From assembly GCA_033439795.1 (NCBI GenBank), contig JAUTDP010000018.1:124001-188000 (forward strand): DNA of 64,000 nt. Reading direction: 5' to 3'. This document shows, piece after piece, positions 1 through 11,106 of this stretch. Within the stretch, counting starts at the first letter, position 1. Every line of letters starts with the position of its first letter. The stretch comes from Sordaria brevicollis. Its lineage: Eukaryota > Ascomycota > Sordariomycetes > Sordariales > Sordariaceae. The notes beneath the pieces are model-generated. The model worked only from the letters and a program-made list of their open reading frames with translations. It was not told where the DNA came from and searched no databases. The translations under genes and the position numbers were made by a program.

Positions 1-3000
1 TTCCCTAGAATTTTTATTTATTATATTAACTTTTAAATAAATCGTAAAGTCTTTTTTCTAATTTATTTATAGCTTTTTTATCCTTTAGTTCCTTTTAATC
101 CTTATCCCCTAAATTTATTACCCTTTTGGGTATTTTTACTATAATGAACGCGTTCGTAATTTTTAGTAATTTAATCGGTAGCTATTAGAATTCTATAAAT
201 TCTAATTATTCTATCGATATACGGTAATTTATAAGCCCGAGATTCTTCGTAAGGCCGTCGGCGATTTACTCCTTAATTGGGATATAAATAACGTCGATAA
301 ATTTCCTTTCTTATATTTAACGTAATTAATATTTATAAATATTTACGTATTTTAATTTAATTATTAAGCGTATACCCTCTTTAATAACGAAACGGATCGT
401 TTATTTATTATTATAATTTATAGGCGTAATTTTTTAATCGAATCCTACCGTTAATTTATTAAATAAATAGCGGGCGTAAATAACTTCTTTAATACCCTAA
501 TTTAGGGATAATAATTTTACTTCTATAAAAGAGGTAATTACTATATTCTATTTATTAATTCGTTAATTTATAATTGTATTTAAGAGCTTTAGAATAAACG
601 TTTAGGAATTTTTATAGTTAAGGGAATTATTTATAAAGGAAGAATTAATTATTATATAGAAATCCCAACGGTTTAATTTATTTAATTAAAAAGCGTAATT
701 TTAAATTAATAATAAATATAGAAGGACGCGATCTATAGCCTTATAATATATCGGATTAGGGTTTAAATTAAAACGAATTAATTTAGAAATAGGGAAAATA
801 ATATTTAAGCGCGTAATTATAACGATATAAAAGATAAAACCGATTTTAATTTAATAAATAATAATTTCGTATAGTAGTACCTTATCTTCGTAGGGGATTA
901 ATTCCTCCTTAATTATAAAGGTTTAGAAGAATTTCTTTATCCTTTTAATTTTATTTACAATTTTATTAATATAATCGCGCTATAATAGTTAAATTAACCG
1001 TTTTTTACGGTTACAAATGATTTTAATTCCTAAGAATTATTTTAATTCCTCTCCGCTAATTAATTAGTATTTCTTTTTAAGGGTAATAATTACCCCTTTA
1101 ATTATAATTACTTTTTTATTTTTATTTAAATAAGCGATTATAATATTATTAACGTAGAAGAAAAAGAATATATTATTTTTAGTTAAAATATTGGGTTTAA
1201 AAGGGATAGGGAATATATTTATAATTATAAAAGTCTTAGTAAATTCCTATTATTATAGGAGTAGTAATTTATATAGCCTATATAGCGTTTAAAGTAATCG
1301 GATTATTTAACCTTTCCTTTAATACTTAAAAGGAATTTATATATAAATTAATTTATTTAATAGGGTATTAATAAAAGTATTTTTAACGTTATATTAGGTT
1401 AAATTTAAATTAAAGTAAGTTATAATTATTATAAAAATGCGGAAGGATTTAATTATTAATATAATTATATAAATTTTACGAATTCTATCCTTAATTTATT
1501 AATCTCTTCGTATTATTAAACGAGCTTTATACTTCTAAAATTTATTATTTTAATTAAATTTATAAACATAGATTTATTACGACCCTAAGATTTCCTTCTT
1601 ATTTCTATCCCTAATACTTATTTATTCCTAAGATTTTATTTTATTATATTTAATTAAATACTCTTTCTTTATAACTTTAAATAATTCCCCCATAGGATGA
1701 AGGTTAAATATTTAATAGTATTCTAAAAGTAATAAGAAATTAAATCGATAGAAGGTTTTTAAAAATCCTTATTTTTATAACCGGTTGACCTTTTCCCTTA
1801 TTAATTTTAATTTAAAATTATAATTAAAATCGATTTCGATACCCTTCTCTCGTATTTCTTCTAGGAAATTTTAATCAACAATTTAATTTCCTTAAAAATT
1901 TATAAGACGGCTACCCTATCCGATTAAGAAAAATATAACCTAATTAAAATATTAATTTATAGTTAGTTATAAATTTTCGTTAAATTTTAAAAATTTACTA
2001 ATTAGGAACGATATTAATATTTTATTTAAAGTTGGGGATATAGAATAATATTTTTTATTTTTTAGGTTTATAACCGTATTTTAGAAATTAATAATTAATT
2101 ATAAAAGTATTAGAATTAATTTTTCTAAAAATTCGGTTAAAATTTTTAACCCTTATATTTATAATAGGAATTAGCCTATTGATTCGTAGTATTAATTTAA
2201 TAGGATTTGGCCTATTTATACTTAATACTAATCCTTTAGTAATTTTATAATCGCCTCCTCCTTTTATCTCCCTTCTTCTAAAGTATTAATTATATTAATC
2301 GCTTCGTTCGCGTCGGTCGGGAAGCTTATAATTATAAAGCCAAGCGTCGGAAGAGTTTATAATAATTCTAATTAATTTACTTTAATAATATTTATATTAT
2401 AAAAGGATTTTAATTATATAGTTAATTCTTTAAAGGAAATCTATAAAGATTTATAGATTTTTTTAACTTTACCCGGAAATACTTCGTCTTCGTTAAATAC
2501 AATATTTCGTATTATTATAATTTAATTAATATAGGGGTTTTAAACTTTATATTAGTTTATTAATTAGTAGCCGATTAAATACCCGATTTATATACGTTTT
2601 TTAAATTTTTTAATCCTTTTTTTATTATTTATAATAGCGGTAGTAAGGGCAAAGGTTTTATAATTATAAATTTTCAAATACGCAATTATAGAGGAGGGAT
2701 TTATTAATAATATATTATTATCTTTAAGGCTATAATACAATTCGAATTTTTCTTTAAGAGCTTTTTAATAATAATTTACCTTAGGCATTAGGTTATAAAA
2801 ATACGCAGTTATATATATAATTTTTAATTAAAGTACCTCGGGTAAATTTGTATTTATATATATTAACGCTATTTTAATTTTAATTATACCCTTTAAACGT
2901 TTTATACTATTATTTTACGTTTATATATAAAATATAGAGGATTTAATTATAGTATTATATTTAGTTAATTACGTCGTAATTTTTCGATTATTATTTATTT

Positions 3001-5000
3001 CGTTATTATATTTTATAATACGAAGGAGGATTTTATATTGGGTCTATAGGCCCGTAAAGAGGCTTTAGAAATATATTAATATAGAATCGGCTTTTCGGTT
3101 ACTTAAATAATATATTTAAATATATTTAAATTATCGATTTATAATTATTATTAAATTTGAATATTCCTTACTTCGTATTTTAATTTTATTATAAAAGAAG
3201 AAATCGATAATGAAATATAATTTTAAACCTTTTAAATAATTATAAAATTCTTTACGTACTTAGCGCTTTAATTTAATTATAATATATAATTCGTAATATA
3301 TTAAATTTAAACCTTTAAATCGAACCCTATAAATTTATTTAATTAATTTAATAAACGTATTTAATTTTAGGAAATTAAATCGAAGGTACTAACGGACGGT
3401 TACGCCTTTTTATAACCTCCGTTAAGAATAATTAAAAGTAATATATACCGTAAAAAAAGATTCGTTAATATTATTTTTTAATAAAAAGACGTATTCTAAT
3501 ATAAATTACTCATTAATAGAATATATATAATAGATTAGAGAATTCGTAAAATTAGAATATAAATACCCGTTTTTATAATCTTAAAAAATATAATTATTTT
3601 TAAATTATTTTAAGGAAATAAAGTTATAGGCTATATTCGGTATTAAAGTAATACTAAGGAGGATTAATTCCTTTAACCCTATATTATTTTAAATTTTAAT
3701 TATTATAATATTATATCCTTTAATAAAAATACAATTATTATTAATCTATATATAATTGCTTATATTTATAGGGGAAAGGTCTTTAAATCGATTAACTTTA
3801 TTAAAAATATAAATTATCGTATTTAAATCGAAAATTATAAAATCTTTTAATAGGTATATAGTATAATAATTTATAGGTATTAAAAAATTGCTTTTACTTA
3901 TTAAATAATTATAAAGTTACTTTTAATTAAATTCGTCCTCTTTTTATTTACGTAATTAAAAAATAGCTTCCTTAAATTTTTTATCCTTTTTTATATTAAT
4001 AGCGGTACGTTTTTTAATATTTTTATTTACTATTTAACCCTCGAAAGTAATTTATAAATATACGTAATAATATAATTCGATTTTATAACCAAATTAATTA
4101 TAAAATTTATAAATAGGACGTTTCGTTTTATAAATTTACTAAGGAAGGGAGGAGGCGCGTTTTTTATTAATAAATTTAAAGGACGTATTTTTTTTACTTC
4201 TTTTCTTCTTTATTAGGGTTATAACCTTTCTTTACCCCTTTTTAATATCCGTATTAGGGTTTTCTTAATTATTAAAAGCGTCCTCTTTAATAAGTTCTTT
4301 ATTTAACGTAGCCGTAAATGCCGTACTTTTTAACGGAGGAGTTAGCCGGCCTTTACTTTAAATAGAATTTACTATTATTATTTTATAAAAATTTTTAATA
4401 ATAATACGGAATCCTATTTCTATATAATTATCCTTTTCTAATTCTTTATTATATTAAAGTTAATACGTATTTACTTATAAAGAGAAAGGACTTCCTTTAA
4501 TTATATAATTGAATTTTATAAATTAAATATTTAGGTTATTAAATTTAAGGATTCCGTGGGCTTTATATAGAATTATAGCTTATTTTTAGTAAAACGATTA
4601 AATAATTTAGTTTTTAATAATACGGCCTAGGCGTAAAATGGAGATTAATTAGGCTTTAATTTATTTTTTAATTTTTCGATCGTTAAAATATACGGCTTTA
4701 GTAAAATTATTATATTATTTATAAATATTAAAACGTTTAGTAAAATTAATTTCGCGGTATAAATTTTTAATAGTTTCGGTTATTTATAAATTTAATTGGG
4801 TTTTTTTAATCTTTAAATTAGAAATTGCTTTTAGATTTATACGCTAATCATTTTTCTTAATTATATAATCGCAATAATTGCGTTTATAATAGAAGCTATA
4901 TTTAATTATAGTATTAAATAGCTCTTTAAAACGAATTTTCTTCTTAGCGGCGGTCTTTCCTTCGGATTCTTAGCTAATATAATCGAAAATATTAAGTTTA
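1..5000 (-). mobile_element. RIP-inactivated Ty1/copia-type retrotransposon remnant
   Basis: Translating the minus strand through its stops gives a copia-like order of landmarks. At about 3,540-3,660 there is a GAG-pre-integrase-like segment (...NIAYNFISLK*F...). At about 3,240-3,330 there is the Cys-half region of the integrase zinc finger, with Tyr where Cys is expected (TGT to TAT). At about 1,020-1,260 there is reverse transcriptase with FFFYVNNIII, where the catalytic YVDD has become YVNN, followed by SGEELK*FLGI. Stops fall where CAA or CAG would be expected. The 5' end (gag side) is near 4.9-5.0 kb by inference and the 3' end runs off the window. LTRs were not recognised. Element limits are approximate. 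Confidence 0.8.
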
Positions 5001-5245
5001 GAGGGTTTCGTTAATTAGGGTTAACGATTTATAGGATTAATATATTCCTATAGGCCTAGGTTTTGGGTTTAGGAAATAAAGGCATTTTCTTAAGTAAATT
5101 AATCCTTAAGGGAATTGAAACGAATATTATTAATCTTCGAAAATATTATCGTTATTATTAATTTCGTTATTATTAACGTTATTAATGCCGTAACTTAAGC
5201 GAATCGATAAGATTCTTAATTATTATAATAGTAATAGTATTGGGG
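1..5245. repeat. AT-rich RIP-mutated heterochromatin block (left)
   Basis: The dinucleotides CA and TG are nearly missing here (none in the first 120 bases) while TA is very frequent and CG is kept, for example in acgcgttcg. This is the pattern left by repeat-induced point mutation, which turns CpA into TpA on both strands. No intact reading frame of useful length exists. The boundary is sharp: normal composition begins near 5,245-5,270, next to a short GT run. The block contains the copia-type remnant described separately. Confidence 0.93.
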
Positions 5246-5772
5246 GAGTAACGAAGGCTTAATTGTGTGTGTGTAATTGTGTAAGATTCTATAGACGTAT
5301 AAATCTCTAGCTACTGTGTAAAAATCCCTCAGACTCCAGACCTCGGTTATTTAGGTCACGTGCACTCCTGTTATCCCTGCAGGCCAGCCACCCAGTATTG
5401 TGACAGGTTTCACGAAGCGGTTATCGTCGCATTATCGTCGTCTTTTGAAGTTGGGGTGTCACGGAACACACGGCAGACAGAAAACTGATCAAAATGATTT
5501 CAGATCTTGGGTAGATGGAGGAGAAGGCGAAAACAATTGTTGTACAAATTACAGCATCAATTCTGCGTGGTGGTGTTGAAGTCATCGTCGTTGCACCTCA
5601 CCAACTCCGCATTTTTACCCCTCTTCTACGACCCTCACAGCGGCCCGGCCCGTTTCAACCACAAAACATTCATCACCAACACCACAGCTCCAACACAACA
5701 ACACCACCAAAAAAACCACCTCATCAACCATTCACCGGCATCTTCAAACCCGTCAGCAACACCACCGCCAAA

Positions 5773-7131
5773 ATGCCCACCATAGCCCTCCTCGGCACCT
5801 GCGACACCAAACTCCCCGAACTCCTCTACCTCCGCTCCCAAATCCTTTCCCAGGCGCCACCCCACTCCACAACCGTCTTCCTCATCGACGTCGGCCGCCG
5901 CGTCATTTCCCACCCAGCCATCGACATGCCCCCCTCCGACCTGCTTACCCTCTATGGCCACCCCATCGACGACCCCGAAGACATGTACGCCATCCAGCAG
6001 TTACCCCGCAACGAGCTGGTGGAGGTGATGTCCCGGCTTGCGACGCGGGCCATTAAGTTTCTTTATTCCCATACAGAGAGACATGCGCGCGACCCGCAGG
6101 GCAATGAGATGGGGATTCATGCAATTATTTCCCTAGGAGGGTCGAATGCGACGGCGGTGGCGACGCCGGTGATGAGGAATGCAGTGCCCATCGGGTTCCC
6201 GAAGTTGATGGTTAGCACCGTGGCGAGCGGTGATACGGGCCCGTATGTGGGGGAGGCGGATATAACCATGATGTACAGCGTCGTGGATGTGGCCGGGTTG
6301 AATGAGGTTTTGAGGTCGGTGTTGAGCAATGCGGCGGGGGCGGTGGTGGGGATGGCGAGGGCTTATGAGGAGAGGATGGCCGAGAAAGAACAAAAAGAAA
6401 AGGAGGGGGATGGAGGAAGAGGGAAAAAGAAGGTGAAGGTGGGAATCACCATGTTTGGGGTTACTACGCCTGGTGTTGATGCTATTAGGCAATACCTGGA
6501 GGAGAAATATCCGGTTGTGGAAACGCTGGTGTTTCATGCGACGGGCCATGGAGGAAAGGCCATGGAACGGCTGGTAAGGGAGGGAGAGCTGGATGCGGTG
6601 ATTGATCTTACCACGACCGAGTTGGCGGATGAGTTGGTTGGAGGGGTGATGAGCGCAGGGCCGGACAGGATGCGGGCGGCGGTTGAAAAGAAGATTCCCT
6701 ATATCGTGTCGTTGGGGGCTCTGGATATGGTCAACTTTGGGCCGAGGGAGACCGTGCCGGAGAGGTTTAGGAAGGATCACGGAAGGAAGCTTTACGAGCA
6801 TAATCCTACGGTTACGTTGCTCAGGACGTCGGCTGAGGAGTGTACCGAGATTGGGAGGAGGATGTGTGAGAGGTTGCGAAACGGAGGAGACCCAAGAAGG
6901 ATCCAGGTGTGGATTCCAAAGGGTGGCTTGAGCATGTTGTCAGTGCGGCGCGCCCCATTCGAGGACCGATATTGTGATGACTTCCTGTTTAGGGCTGTTC
7001 ATAACGGCCTCGAGGGCACTGGCATTCTGGTCAAGGATGACCAGAGGGATGTCAATGATAAGGGCTTCGCTCATGATGTCGCGGAAGCAATGGCGACACT
7101 TTTGGAGCTTTCGAGCCACCAGCAGTCGTGA
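5773..7131 (+). CDS. UPF0261 / Tm-1-like ATP-binding domain protein
   Basis: Single exon, 452 aa. The start chosen is the ATG at 5,773 (context gccaaaATGcc), which opens with MPTIALLGTCDTK, the expected beginning of UPF0261/Tm-1-like proteins. The same frame is open upstream to an ATG at 5,515, but that 86-residue extension is Thr/His/Pro-rich low complexity and looks like leader. An N-terminal half (to about residue 195) has the GTCDTK loop and a Gly-rich GGSNATAVATPVM segment. A Lys/Glu-rich linker follows, and then a C-terminal half beginning KVGITMFGVTTPGVD with FHATGHGGKAME. Length fits the family. Related plant Tm-1 inhibits a viral replicase and bacterial relatives are uncharacterised; the fungal role is unknown. 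It is the first gene inside the left RIP boundary. Confidence 0.85.
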   Translation: MPTIALLGTCDTKLPELLYLRSQILSQAPPHSTTVFLIDVGRRVISHPAIDMPPSDLLTLYGHPIDDPEDMYAIQQLPRNELVEVMSRLATRAIKFLYSHTERHARDPQGNEMGIHAIISLGGSNATAVATPVMRNAVPIGFPKLMVSTVASGDTGPYVGEADITMMYSVVDVAGLNEVLRSVLSNAAGAVVGMARAYEERMAEKEQKEKEGDGGRGKKKVKVGITMFGVTTPGVDAIRQYLEEKYPVVETLVFHATGHGGKAMERLVREGELDAVIDLTTTELADELVGGVMSAGPDRMRAAVEKKIPYIVSLGALDMVNFGPRETVPERFRKDHGRKLYEHNPTVTLLRTSAEECTEIGRRMCERLRNGGDPRRIQVWIPKGGLSMLSVRRAPFEDRYCDDFLFRAVHNGLEGTGILVKDDQRDVNDKGFAHDVAEAMATLLELSSHQQS

Positions 7132-7328
7132 GGGATTTGGTTCCGGCAGTCAAAAGGAGTATTTCCTTGGTTGGTTAACAGGTGTTATTACAAGACCGCT
7201 AAGTTCTTTCTCTATGCCAAAATCTTCAAAATCCTACACTACTGGACACACTTATCTCACAAACAGGCCTGTCCTAGCAGCATCTCACATCTTACAGTCC
7301 ACCACACCCCTCTATCTGCATCTCCCAT

Positions 7329-9058
7329 TTAAGGCCTCCAAGTAGGCGAGCCTGTCCTTTGTTCCTGGTCCTGGCCGTGACCCTTGAGCGCTAAAGGCGG
7401 TGGCGATAAAGAAGTCACTACTTGCGATGGTACTCTTACTTGGCCGTCAGCGCCCGTATACAGATTCCACAGCGACTCATCACCTTCCGACGAAACCGTC
7501 ATTCTCGACCGCTCCTGATCCCTGCCGGCAGCATCAGTCCCTGTACTGCTGTCCGACCACGTGCTCTGGAACTTCATCGCCTTCATGTTCTGTGCGGCAG
7601 TGGGCGGCTTCTTGGGCATCGGACTCAGTGGCTTCGGAATATCGTTGAAGTAGGTAGCAGGAATGTCGGGCATGGGAGGGGCATCCGGGTCGTAAGGGGT
7701 AGGAGGAGGATAAGAAGACGCCATCGAGTCTCGGCCTTGTTGGGAGCCGTACGCTGATGATGCCCGCCGGCTGAAGGCCGAGAAAGTGCTGCCTCGGATG
7801 GAAAGTGGGTTCAGCCTCAGCGGGTGGTGTTTCCTCAGCCAACTGGCGACCGACTTGCGAACTTCGGGCTGGTGGGTGGGCGCTGGCTGGATGATGGTTA
7901 CAGGGTAGGCGCTGTCGGCTCGCTTCTCGTCAAGGGCGGTGGCGGGGAGGACGTAACCGTTGGGGATACTGTAGGTGTTGTTGGTACCGTCTTGACCGTT
8001 CTGGTGAGCGTATGAAGCGGCGATCAGGTCATCGAGGATCTGGGAGTTGCTGCGCGGGTCGAAGTTGGTGGAGAGCTGGTCGGCATTTATGCCAGCACCT
8101 GCAGCAGTGGCTGGAGGTGGCAGACCAGAGTCATCATATTTTCCGCCCGAAAGAAAGGCGCGGATGGAAGACTCCGAATCGCCTTCCGAGCTGCGGGAGC
8201 GAAAGCACCTAAAGATCCAGAAGAGAATAATTCCTAGCATGGCAACACCGGCTATTGGTGGACATGGTTAGCTCATGATGCACACGCAAGTAAGTCGGAT
8301 TCGGCGAGCTTACCAACTACGCCAATGGCAATTCCGGCCTTGGCACCTCCCGACATATTCCCGTGAGCAGTCTCCTTCTCTTGAGCTTCTTCCAGGGCAG
8401 CTCCATTGTTGATGGCCGGGCTCGCTGTGGCTGAAGCCAACACGCTGGTCGTAGCACTGCTGGTGATGGCTATCGATGTTGCAATATCGGTAATAATGCT
8501 GCTGCTAGATGTCGTTACGGTCACGAACCCATCTGTGACGGTGGCTGAGCTCGTCTTCTCTGGCTTGTCATCTTGATCTGTTGTCTTTGTAGGCGGAGGC
8601 TTGGCAGAATGTGAGATAGGCGTGAGTGTTGTTATCGGCTGTGGTTGTCCAGATGCGGTCATGGTGCTAATGGTGAAGGTAACTGGGGGTGGCGCAAGGG
8701 ATTGGGTGAGCGTGGGCGGCTCGATTGTGATATCGGGTTCTGTTGGCGTTGATCCTACTGCTGAGACTGTCTTTGTTGACTTGACCGACTTTACTGACTC
8801 GACACCGCTTTTCGTTGACTTTGCTGTCTTTGCCGTCGAGGCCGTCTTCGCCGACACCGTTGACTTGGCATCTGGATCATCGATGAACTGGAATACCGGT
8901 TCCGATCTTGCTGATAGGTTTTGGTCATTGCCAGCCTCGACAGTCGCTCCCTGGCCCAGCTCGAACACTTCCTTCCCATCGTCTGCCCCCTCGCTACGGG
9001 TGTGTAGTAGTACGTCGTCCACCCATCGTCGAATGTCGTGTCTCGTATAGCCATCCAT
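7329..9058 (-). CDS. Ser/Thr-rich single-pass membrane protein, 2 exons
   Basis: Exons 9058-8314 and 8251-7329 (555 aa). The 62-bp intron (8252-8313) has donor GTAAGC and branch GCTAAC. Joining restores a transmembrane segment, AGIAIGVVAGVAMLGIILF, followed by basic RCFRSR. Before it lies a long Ser/Thr/Lys-rich region with KTAKSTKSG-type repeats and TVTTSSSSIITD, resembling mucin-like ectodomains of fungal wall sensors. After it lies a Pro/Ser-rich tail of about 300 residues. The first in-frame ATG is at 9,058. A strong acceptor (TTCTCTTAACAG, branch GCTGAC) just upstream suggests a leader intron. A hydrophobic stretch in frame upstream lacks an ATG, so the 5' end and any signal peptide are uncertain. 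No known function is assigned; a Mid2/WSC-like sensor is only a guess. Confidence 0.62.
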
Positions 9059-10543
9059 GTCTGTATCGTCTGCCTCTGATTGTCTTCCACTGCCGTACCG
9101 TCGTTGGCCCCTTGACCCAGCAAGGAGTCGTCGTGTATATGATATGGAAAGCAGGCCTGCTGTGAGGGGTAACAAGATAACGAATGTCCAGCACCAGGCT
9201 GTTAAGAGAAGAGAGAAAGAACGTAGAAGAAAAAGGTCAGCTAGTAACCTTGCTCTGCTGTTTACGGTAAAACAAACAGATGGTAGTATCAAAAAAAGAA
9301 GAAAATGGGAAGAGATCCCCAGATTTCCCTTGGCTTGGAAGGAGACCGAGGGAGGGAGCGGGACACCCCGGGTCTTTTTAGAAGCGACTGGACACTCGGA
9401 ACCCAGAGGGCAGTCAGCCCAGCAAGCCATCCATCCATCCCATATCCATGGACTCAAACCCCGGAATAAGCCACACCACGAAAATCTTTGAGTTTCACAT
9501 CTCGTGCGGTGTTGTGGTGAGAGAACCGGGAGAGTGGTAGTTGGCCAAAGTGACTGACCCCTGGTGATGTGTCGGGTGTGTGGAGCCCAATGATGCGCTG
9601 TGGACGTCAAGTTGTCCGTCTGGACGTCTGGACGTCTGGAGGCCAACCCCTGGAACCCTGTCCGCCGACCCCTGAAACACCACGCAGCGCCGCTATGAGC
9701 GAGCTATGAGCGAGCTATGAGGCCCTGGCCATCTGGTCAATGCAGGGGCTTGGCATGAACACTTGGGGGTTCAACCACTTCGTTTGTGTCCATCATCGTG
9801 TTCCCCGGAAAAAAAAGAGAGCAACCATGTCGTCGACAATTCTTGCTGGGTTCCTCTTGTATCGATGAAATGCGGCTCTTGCGGTTCTCGGAGTACAATG
9901 GGGAGCTTTGGGATTTCGAGGAAGTCGGCCGCTTCAGGTCTATACCATATGCAAAAGACGTGGAAAGCTTGTCCGTCTTCTGCTCCGGGTTTTCCGTTCT
10001 GGTCAGTTATTCGTCACAGGTCATTCGATGAGCTGGGTAAGTAGCACTCAATGGCAATGCAACTCACAGCGGAAGGGGTTTTGAAACATTTGGACTCGGG
10101 GAAGGATTGCGAGAACACCGATGACGACGACATGTGATAGGCGAAGACAGCGGTGGTGTTGACGCGGTGTTGGCAGGCAATAGTTCAACAATGTTGTTCA
10201 GCCGGTGACGACGCTCATGAAGAGTTCTAACTATACACCGGTTCCATTAGGAGACTACATTTTCCGATCGAAACACATTCGTGGATTGTAGGAAAGATTG
10301 GCGGGTTCGAGCCCTAATGAATCCCTCGAGGAAGGAGCATTTAACATCACCTTCCAGCGAGTTCGAAATTACCGAGGAAGGAACAGCGACTGGGCTAGCC
10401 ACTTCCACTTCCACTTCCTCGGAATACACCTTCCCATCTCAGAAAATCGGCTAATCTGTGGATGTAGAGGTAGTGCTGCTGGCATCACCAACGCAGACGG
10501 CAACCCTCATAATCAGCTCTTTTACATAAAACAGCTCAACGAT
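9059..10543. other. Intergenic, no supported gene
   Basis: This holds the leader of the minus-strand membrane-protein gene. There are two short tandem repeats, an 8-bp unit (gacgtctg) near 9,620-9,640 and an 11-bp unit (tatgagcgagc) at about 9,694-9,722. Short ORFs here start with non-ATG codons or lack coding character. Confidence 0.6.
9694..9722. repeat. Short tandem repeat, 11-bp unit
   Basis: The unit tatgagcgagc occurs about two and a half times in a row in non-coding DNA. Function unknown. Confidence 0.7.
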
Positions 10544-10616
10544 GGCCGTTTGGCGCAATTGGTAGCGCGTTACTTTCCGGTGGTAAAGGTTCTGGGTTCG
10601 AGTCCCAGGATGGTCG
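10544..10616 (+). tRNA. tRNA-Arg (anticodon CCG), no intron
   Basis: A complete 73-nt cloverleaf. The acceptor GGCCGTT pairs with GATGGTC. The D arm is GCGC...GCGC with GG in the loop. The anticodon stem TTACT/GGTAA encloses TTCCGGT, giving anticodon CCG (Arg codon CGG). The T arm is CTGGG-TTCGAGT-CCCAG and the discriminator is G. No CCA is encoded, as expected for a eukaryote. A run of T residues about 30 bases downstream (ttttttt) is the RNA polymerase III terminator. Confidence 0.93.
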
Positions 10617-11106
10617 AAGGGAAGACATCTCAGGATGTTTCGGTTCCTTTTTTTGTTGGTGTTGCAAGTTGCCTGTGGATCGAACACCCGTCTGCGAAAT
10701 CTTCGTCGGGTATCTTCTTGCCGGCCACGACATCGCACCACCACATGTTACAGATCGAAGAATCGTCCAAACCTTATCTTTTCCCGGAACTTCCAGACTT
10801 CAAGTCGGGATCCACTGGGCTGAATCTTAGCTATGTTCTTGACTCGACCGGGACCGATAGCCGGCGGACATCCACCATGATGCCCCCTTTTGTCTTGTCA
10901 GGGTTAGGGTATGTGATCCTGACAGACATCGATAAATACGAACATGCCTCACCAACTCACGCAATGGAAAGGTATAGTGACATGAGGCACTAAGCCAATA
11001 TGCTACCAGCATCTACCACTAACCATGATGCAGTCTACTCTCATATCCAGTCCGATCACTGTCGTCCCAAATCGAGCCAAAAGCCCAGAAGGTGTACTGA
11101 CATCCC
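10617..11106. other. Intergenic, no supported gene
   Basis: Contains the Pol III terminator T-run of the tRNA-Arg gene near 10,643 and the 3' flank of the oxalate decarboxylase gene. Nothing else is recognised. Confidence 0.6.

Noticed and set aside
1..5245. CRISPR array or tandem repeat array in the AT-rich blocks
   Set aside because: No regularly spaced direct repeats; the sequence is RIP-mutated transposon DNA of a eukaryote.
5515..5772. N-terminal extension of the UPF0261 protein from the upstream ATG
   Set aside because: The extension is His/Thr/Pro low complexity and the family begins at the ATG at 5,773.
8273..9646. Long minus-strand ORF starting at 9,646
   Set aside because: Its first codon is TTG. 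Only the part after the ATG at 9,058, spliced at 8,313, is used.
10290..10325. T-arm-like sequence GGGTTCGAGCCC suggesting another tRNA
   Set aside because: No acceptor, D or anticodon arm can be folded upstream.
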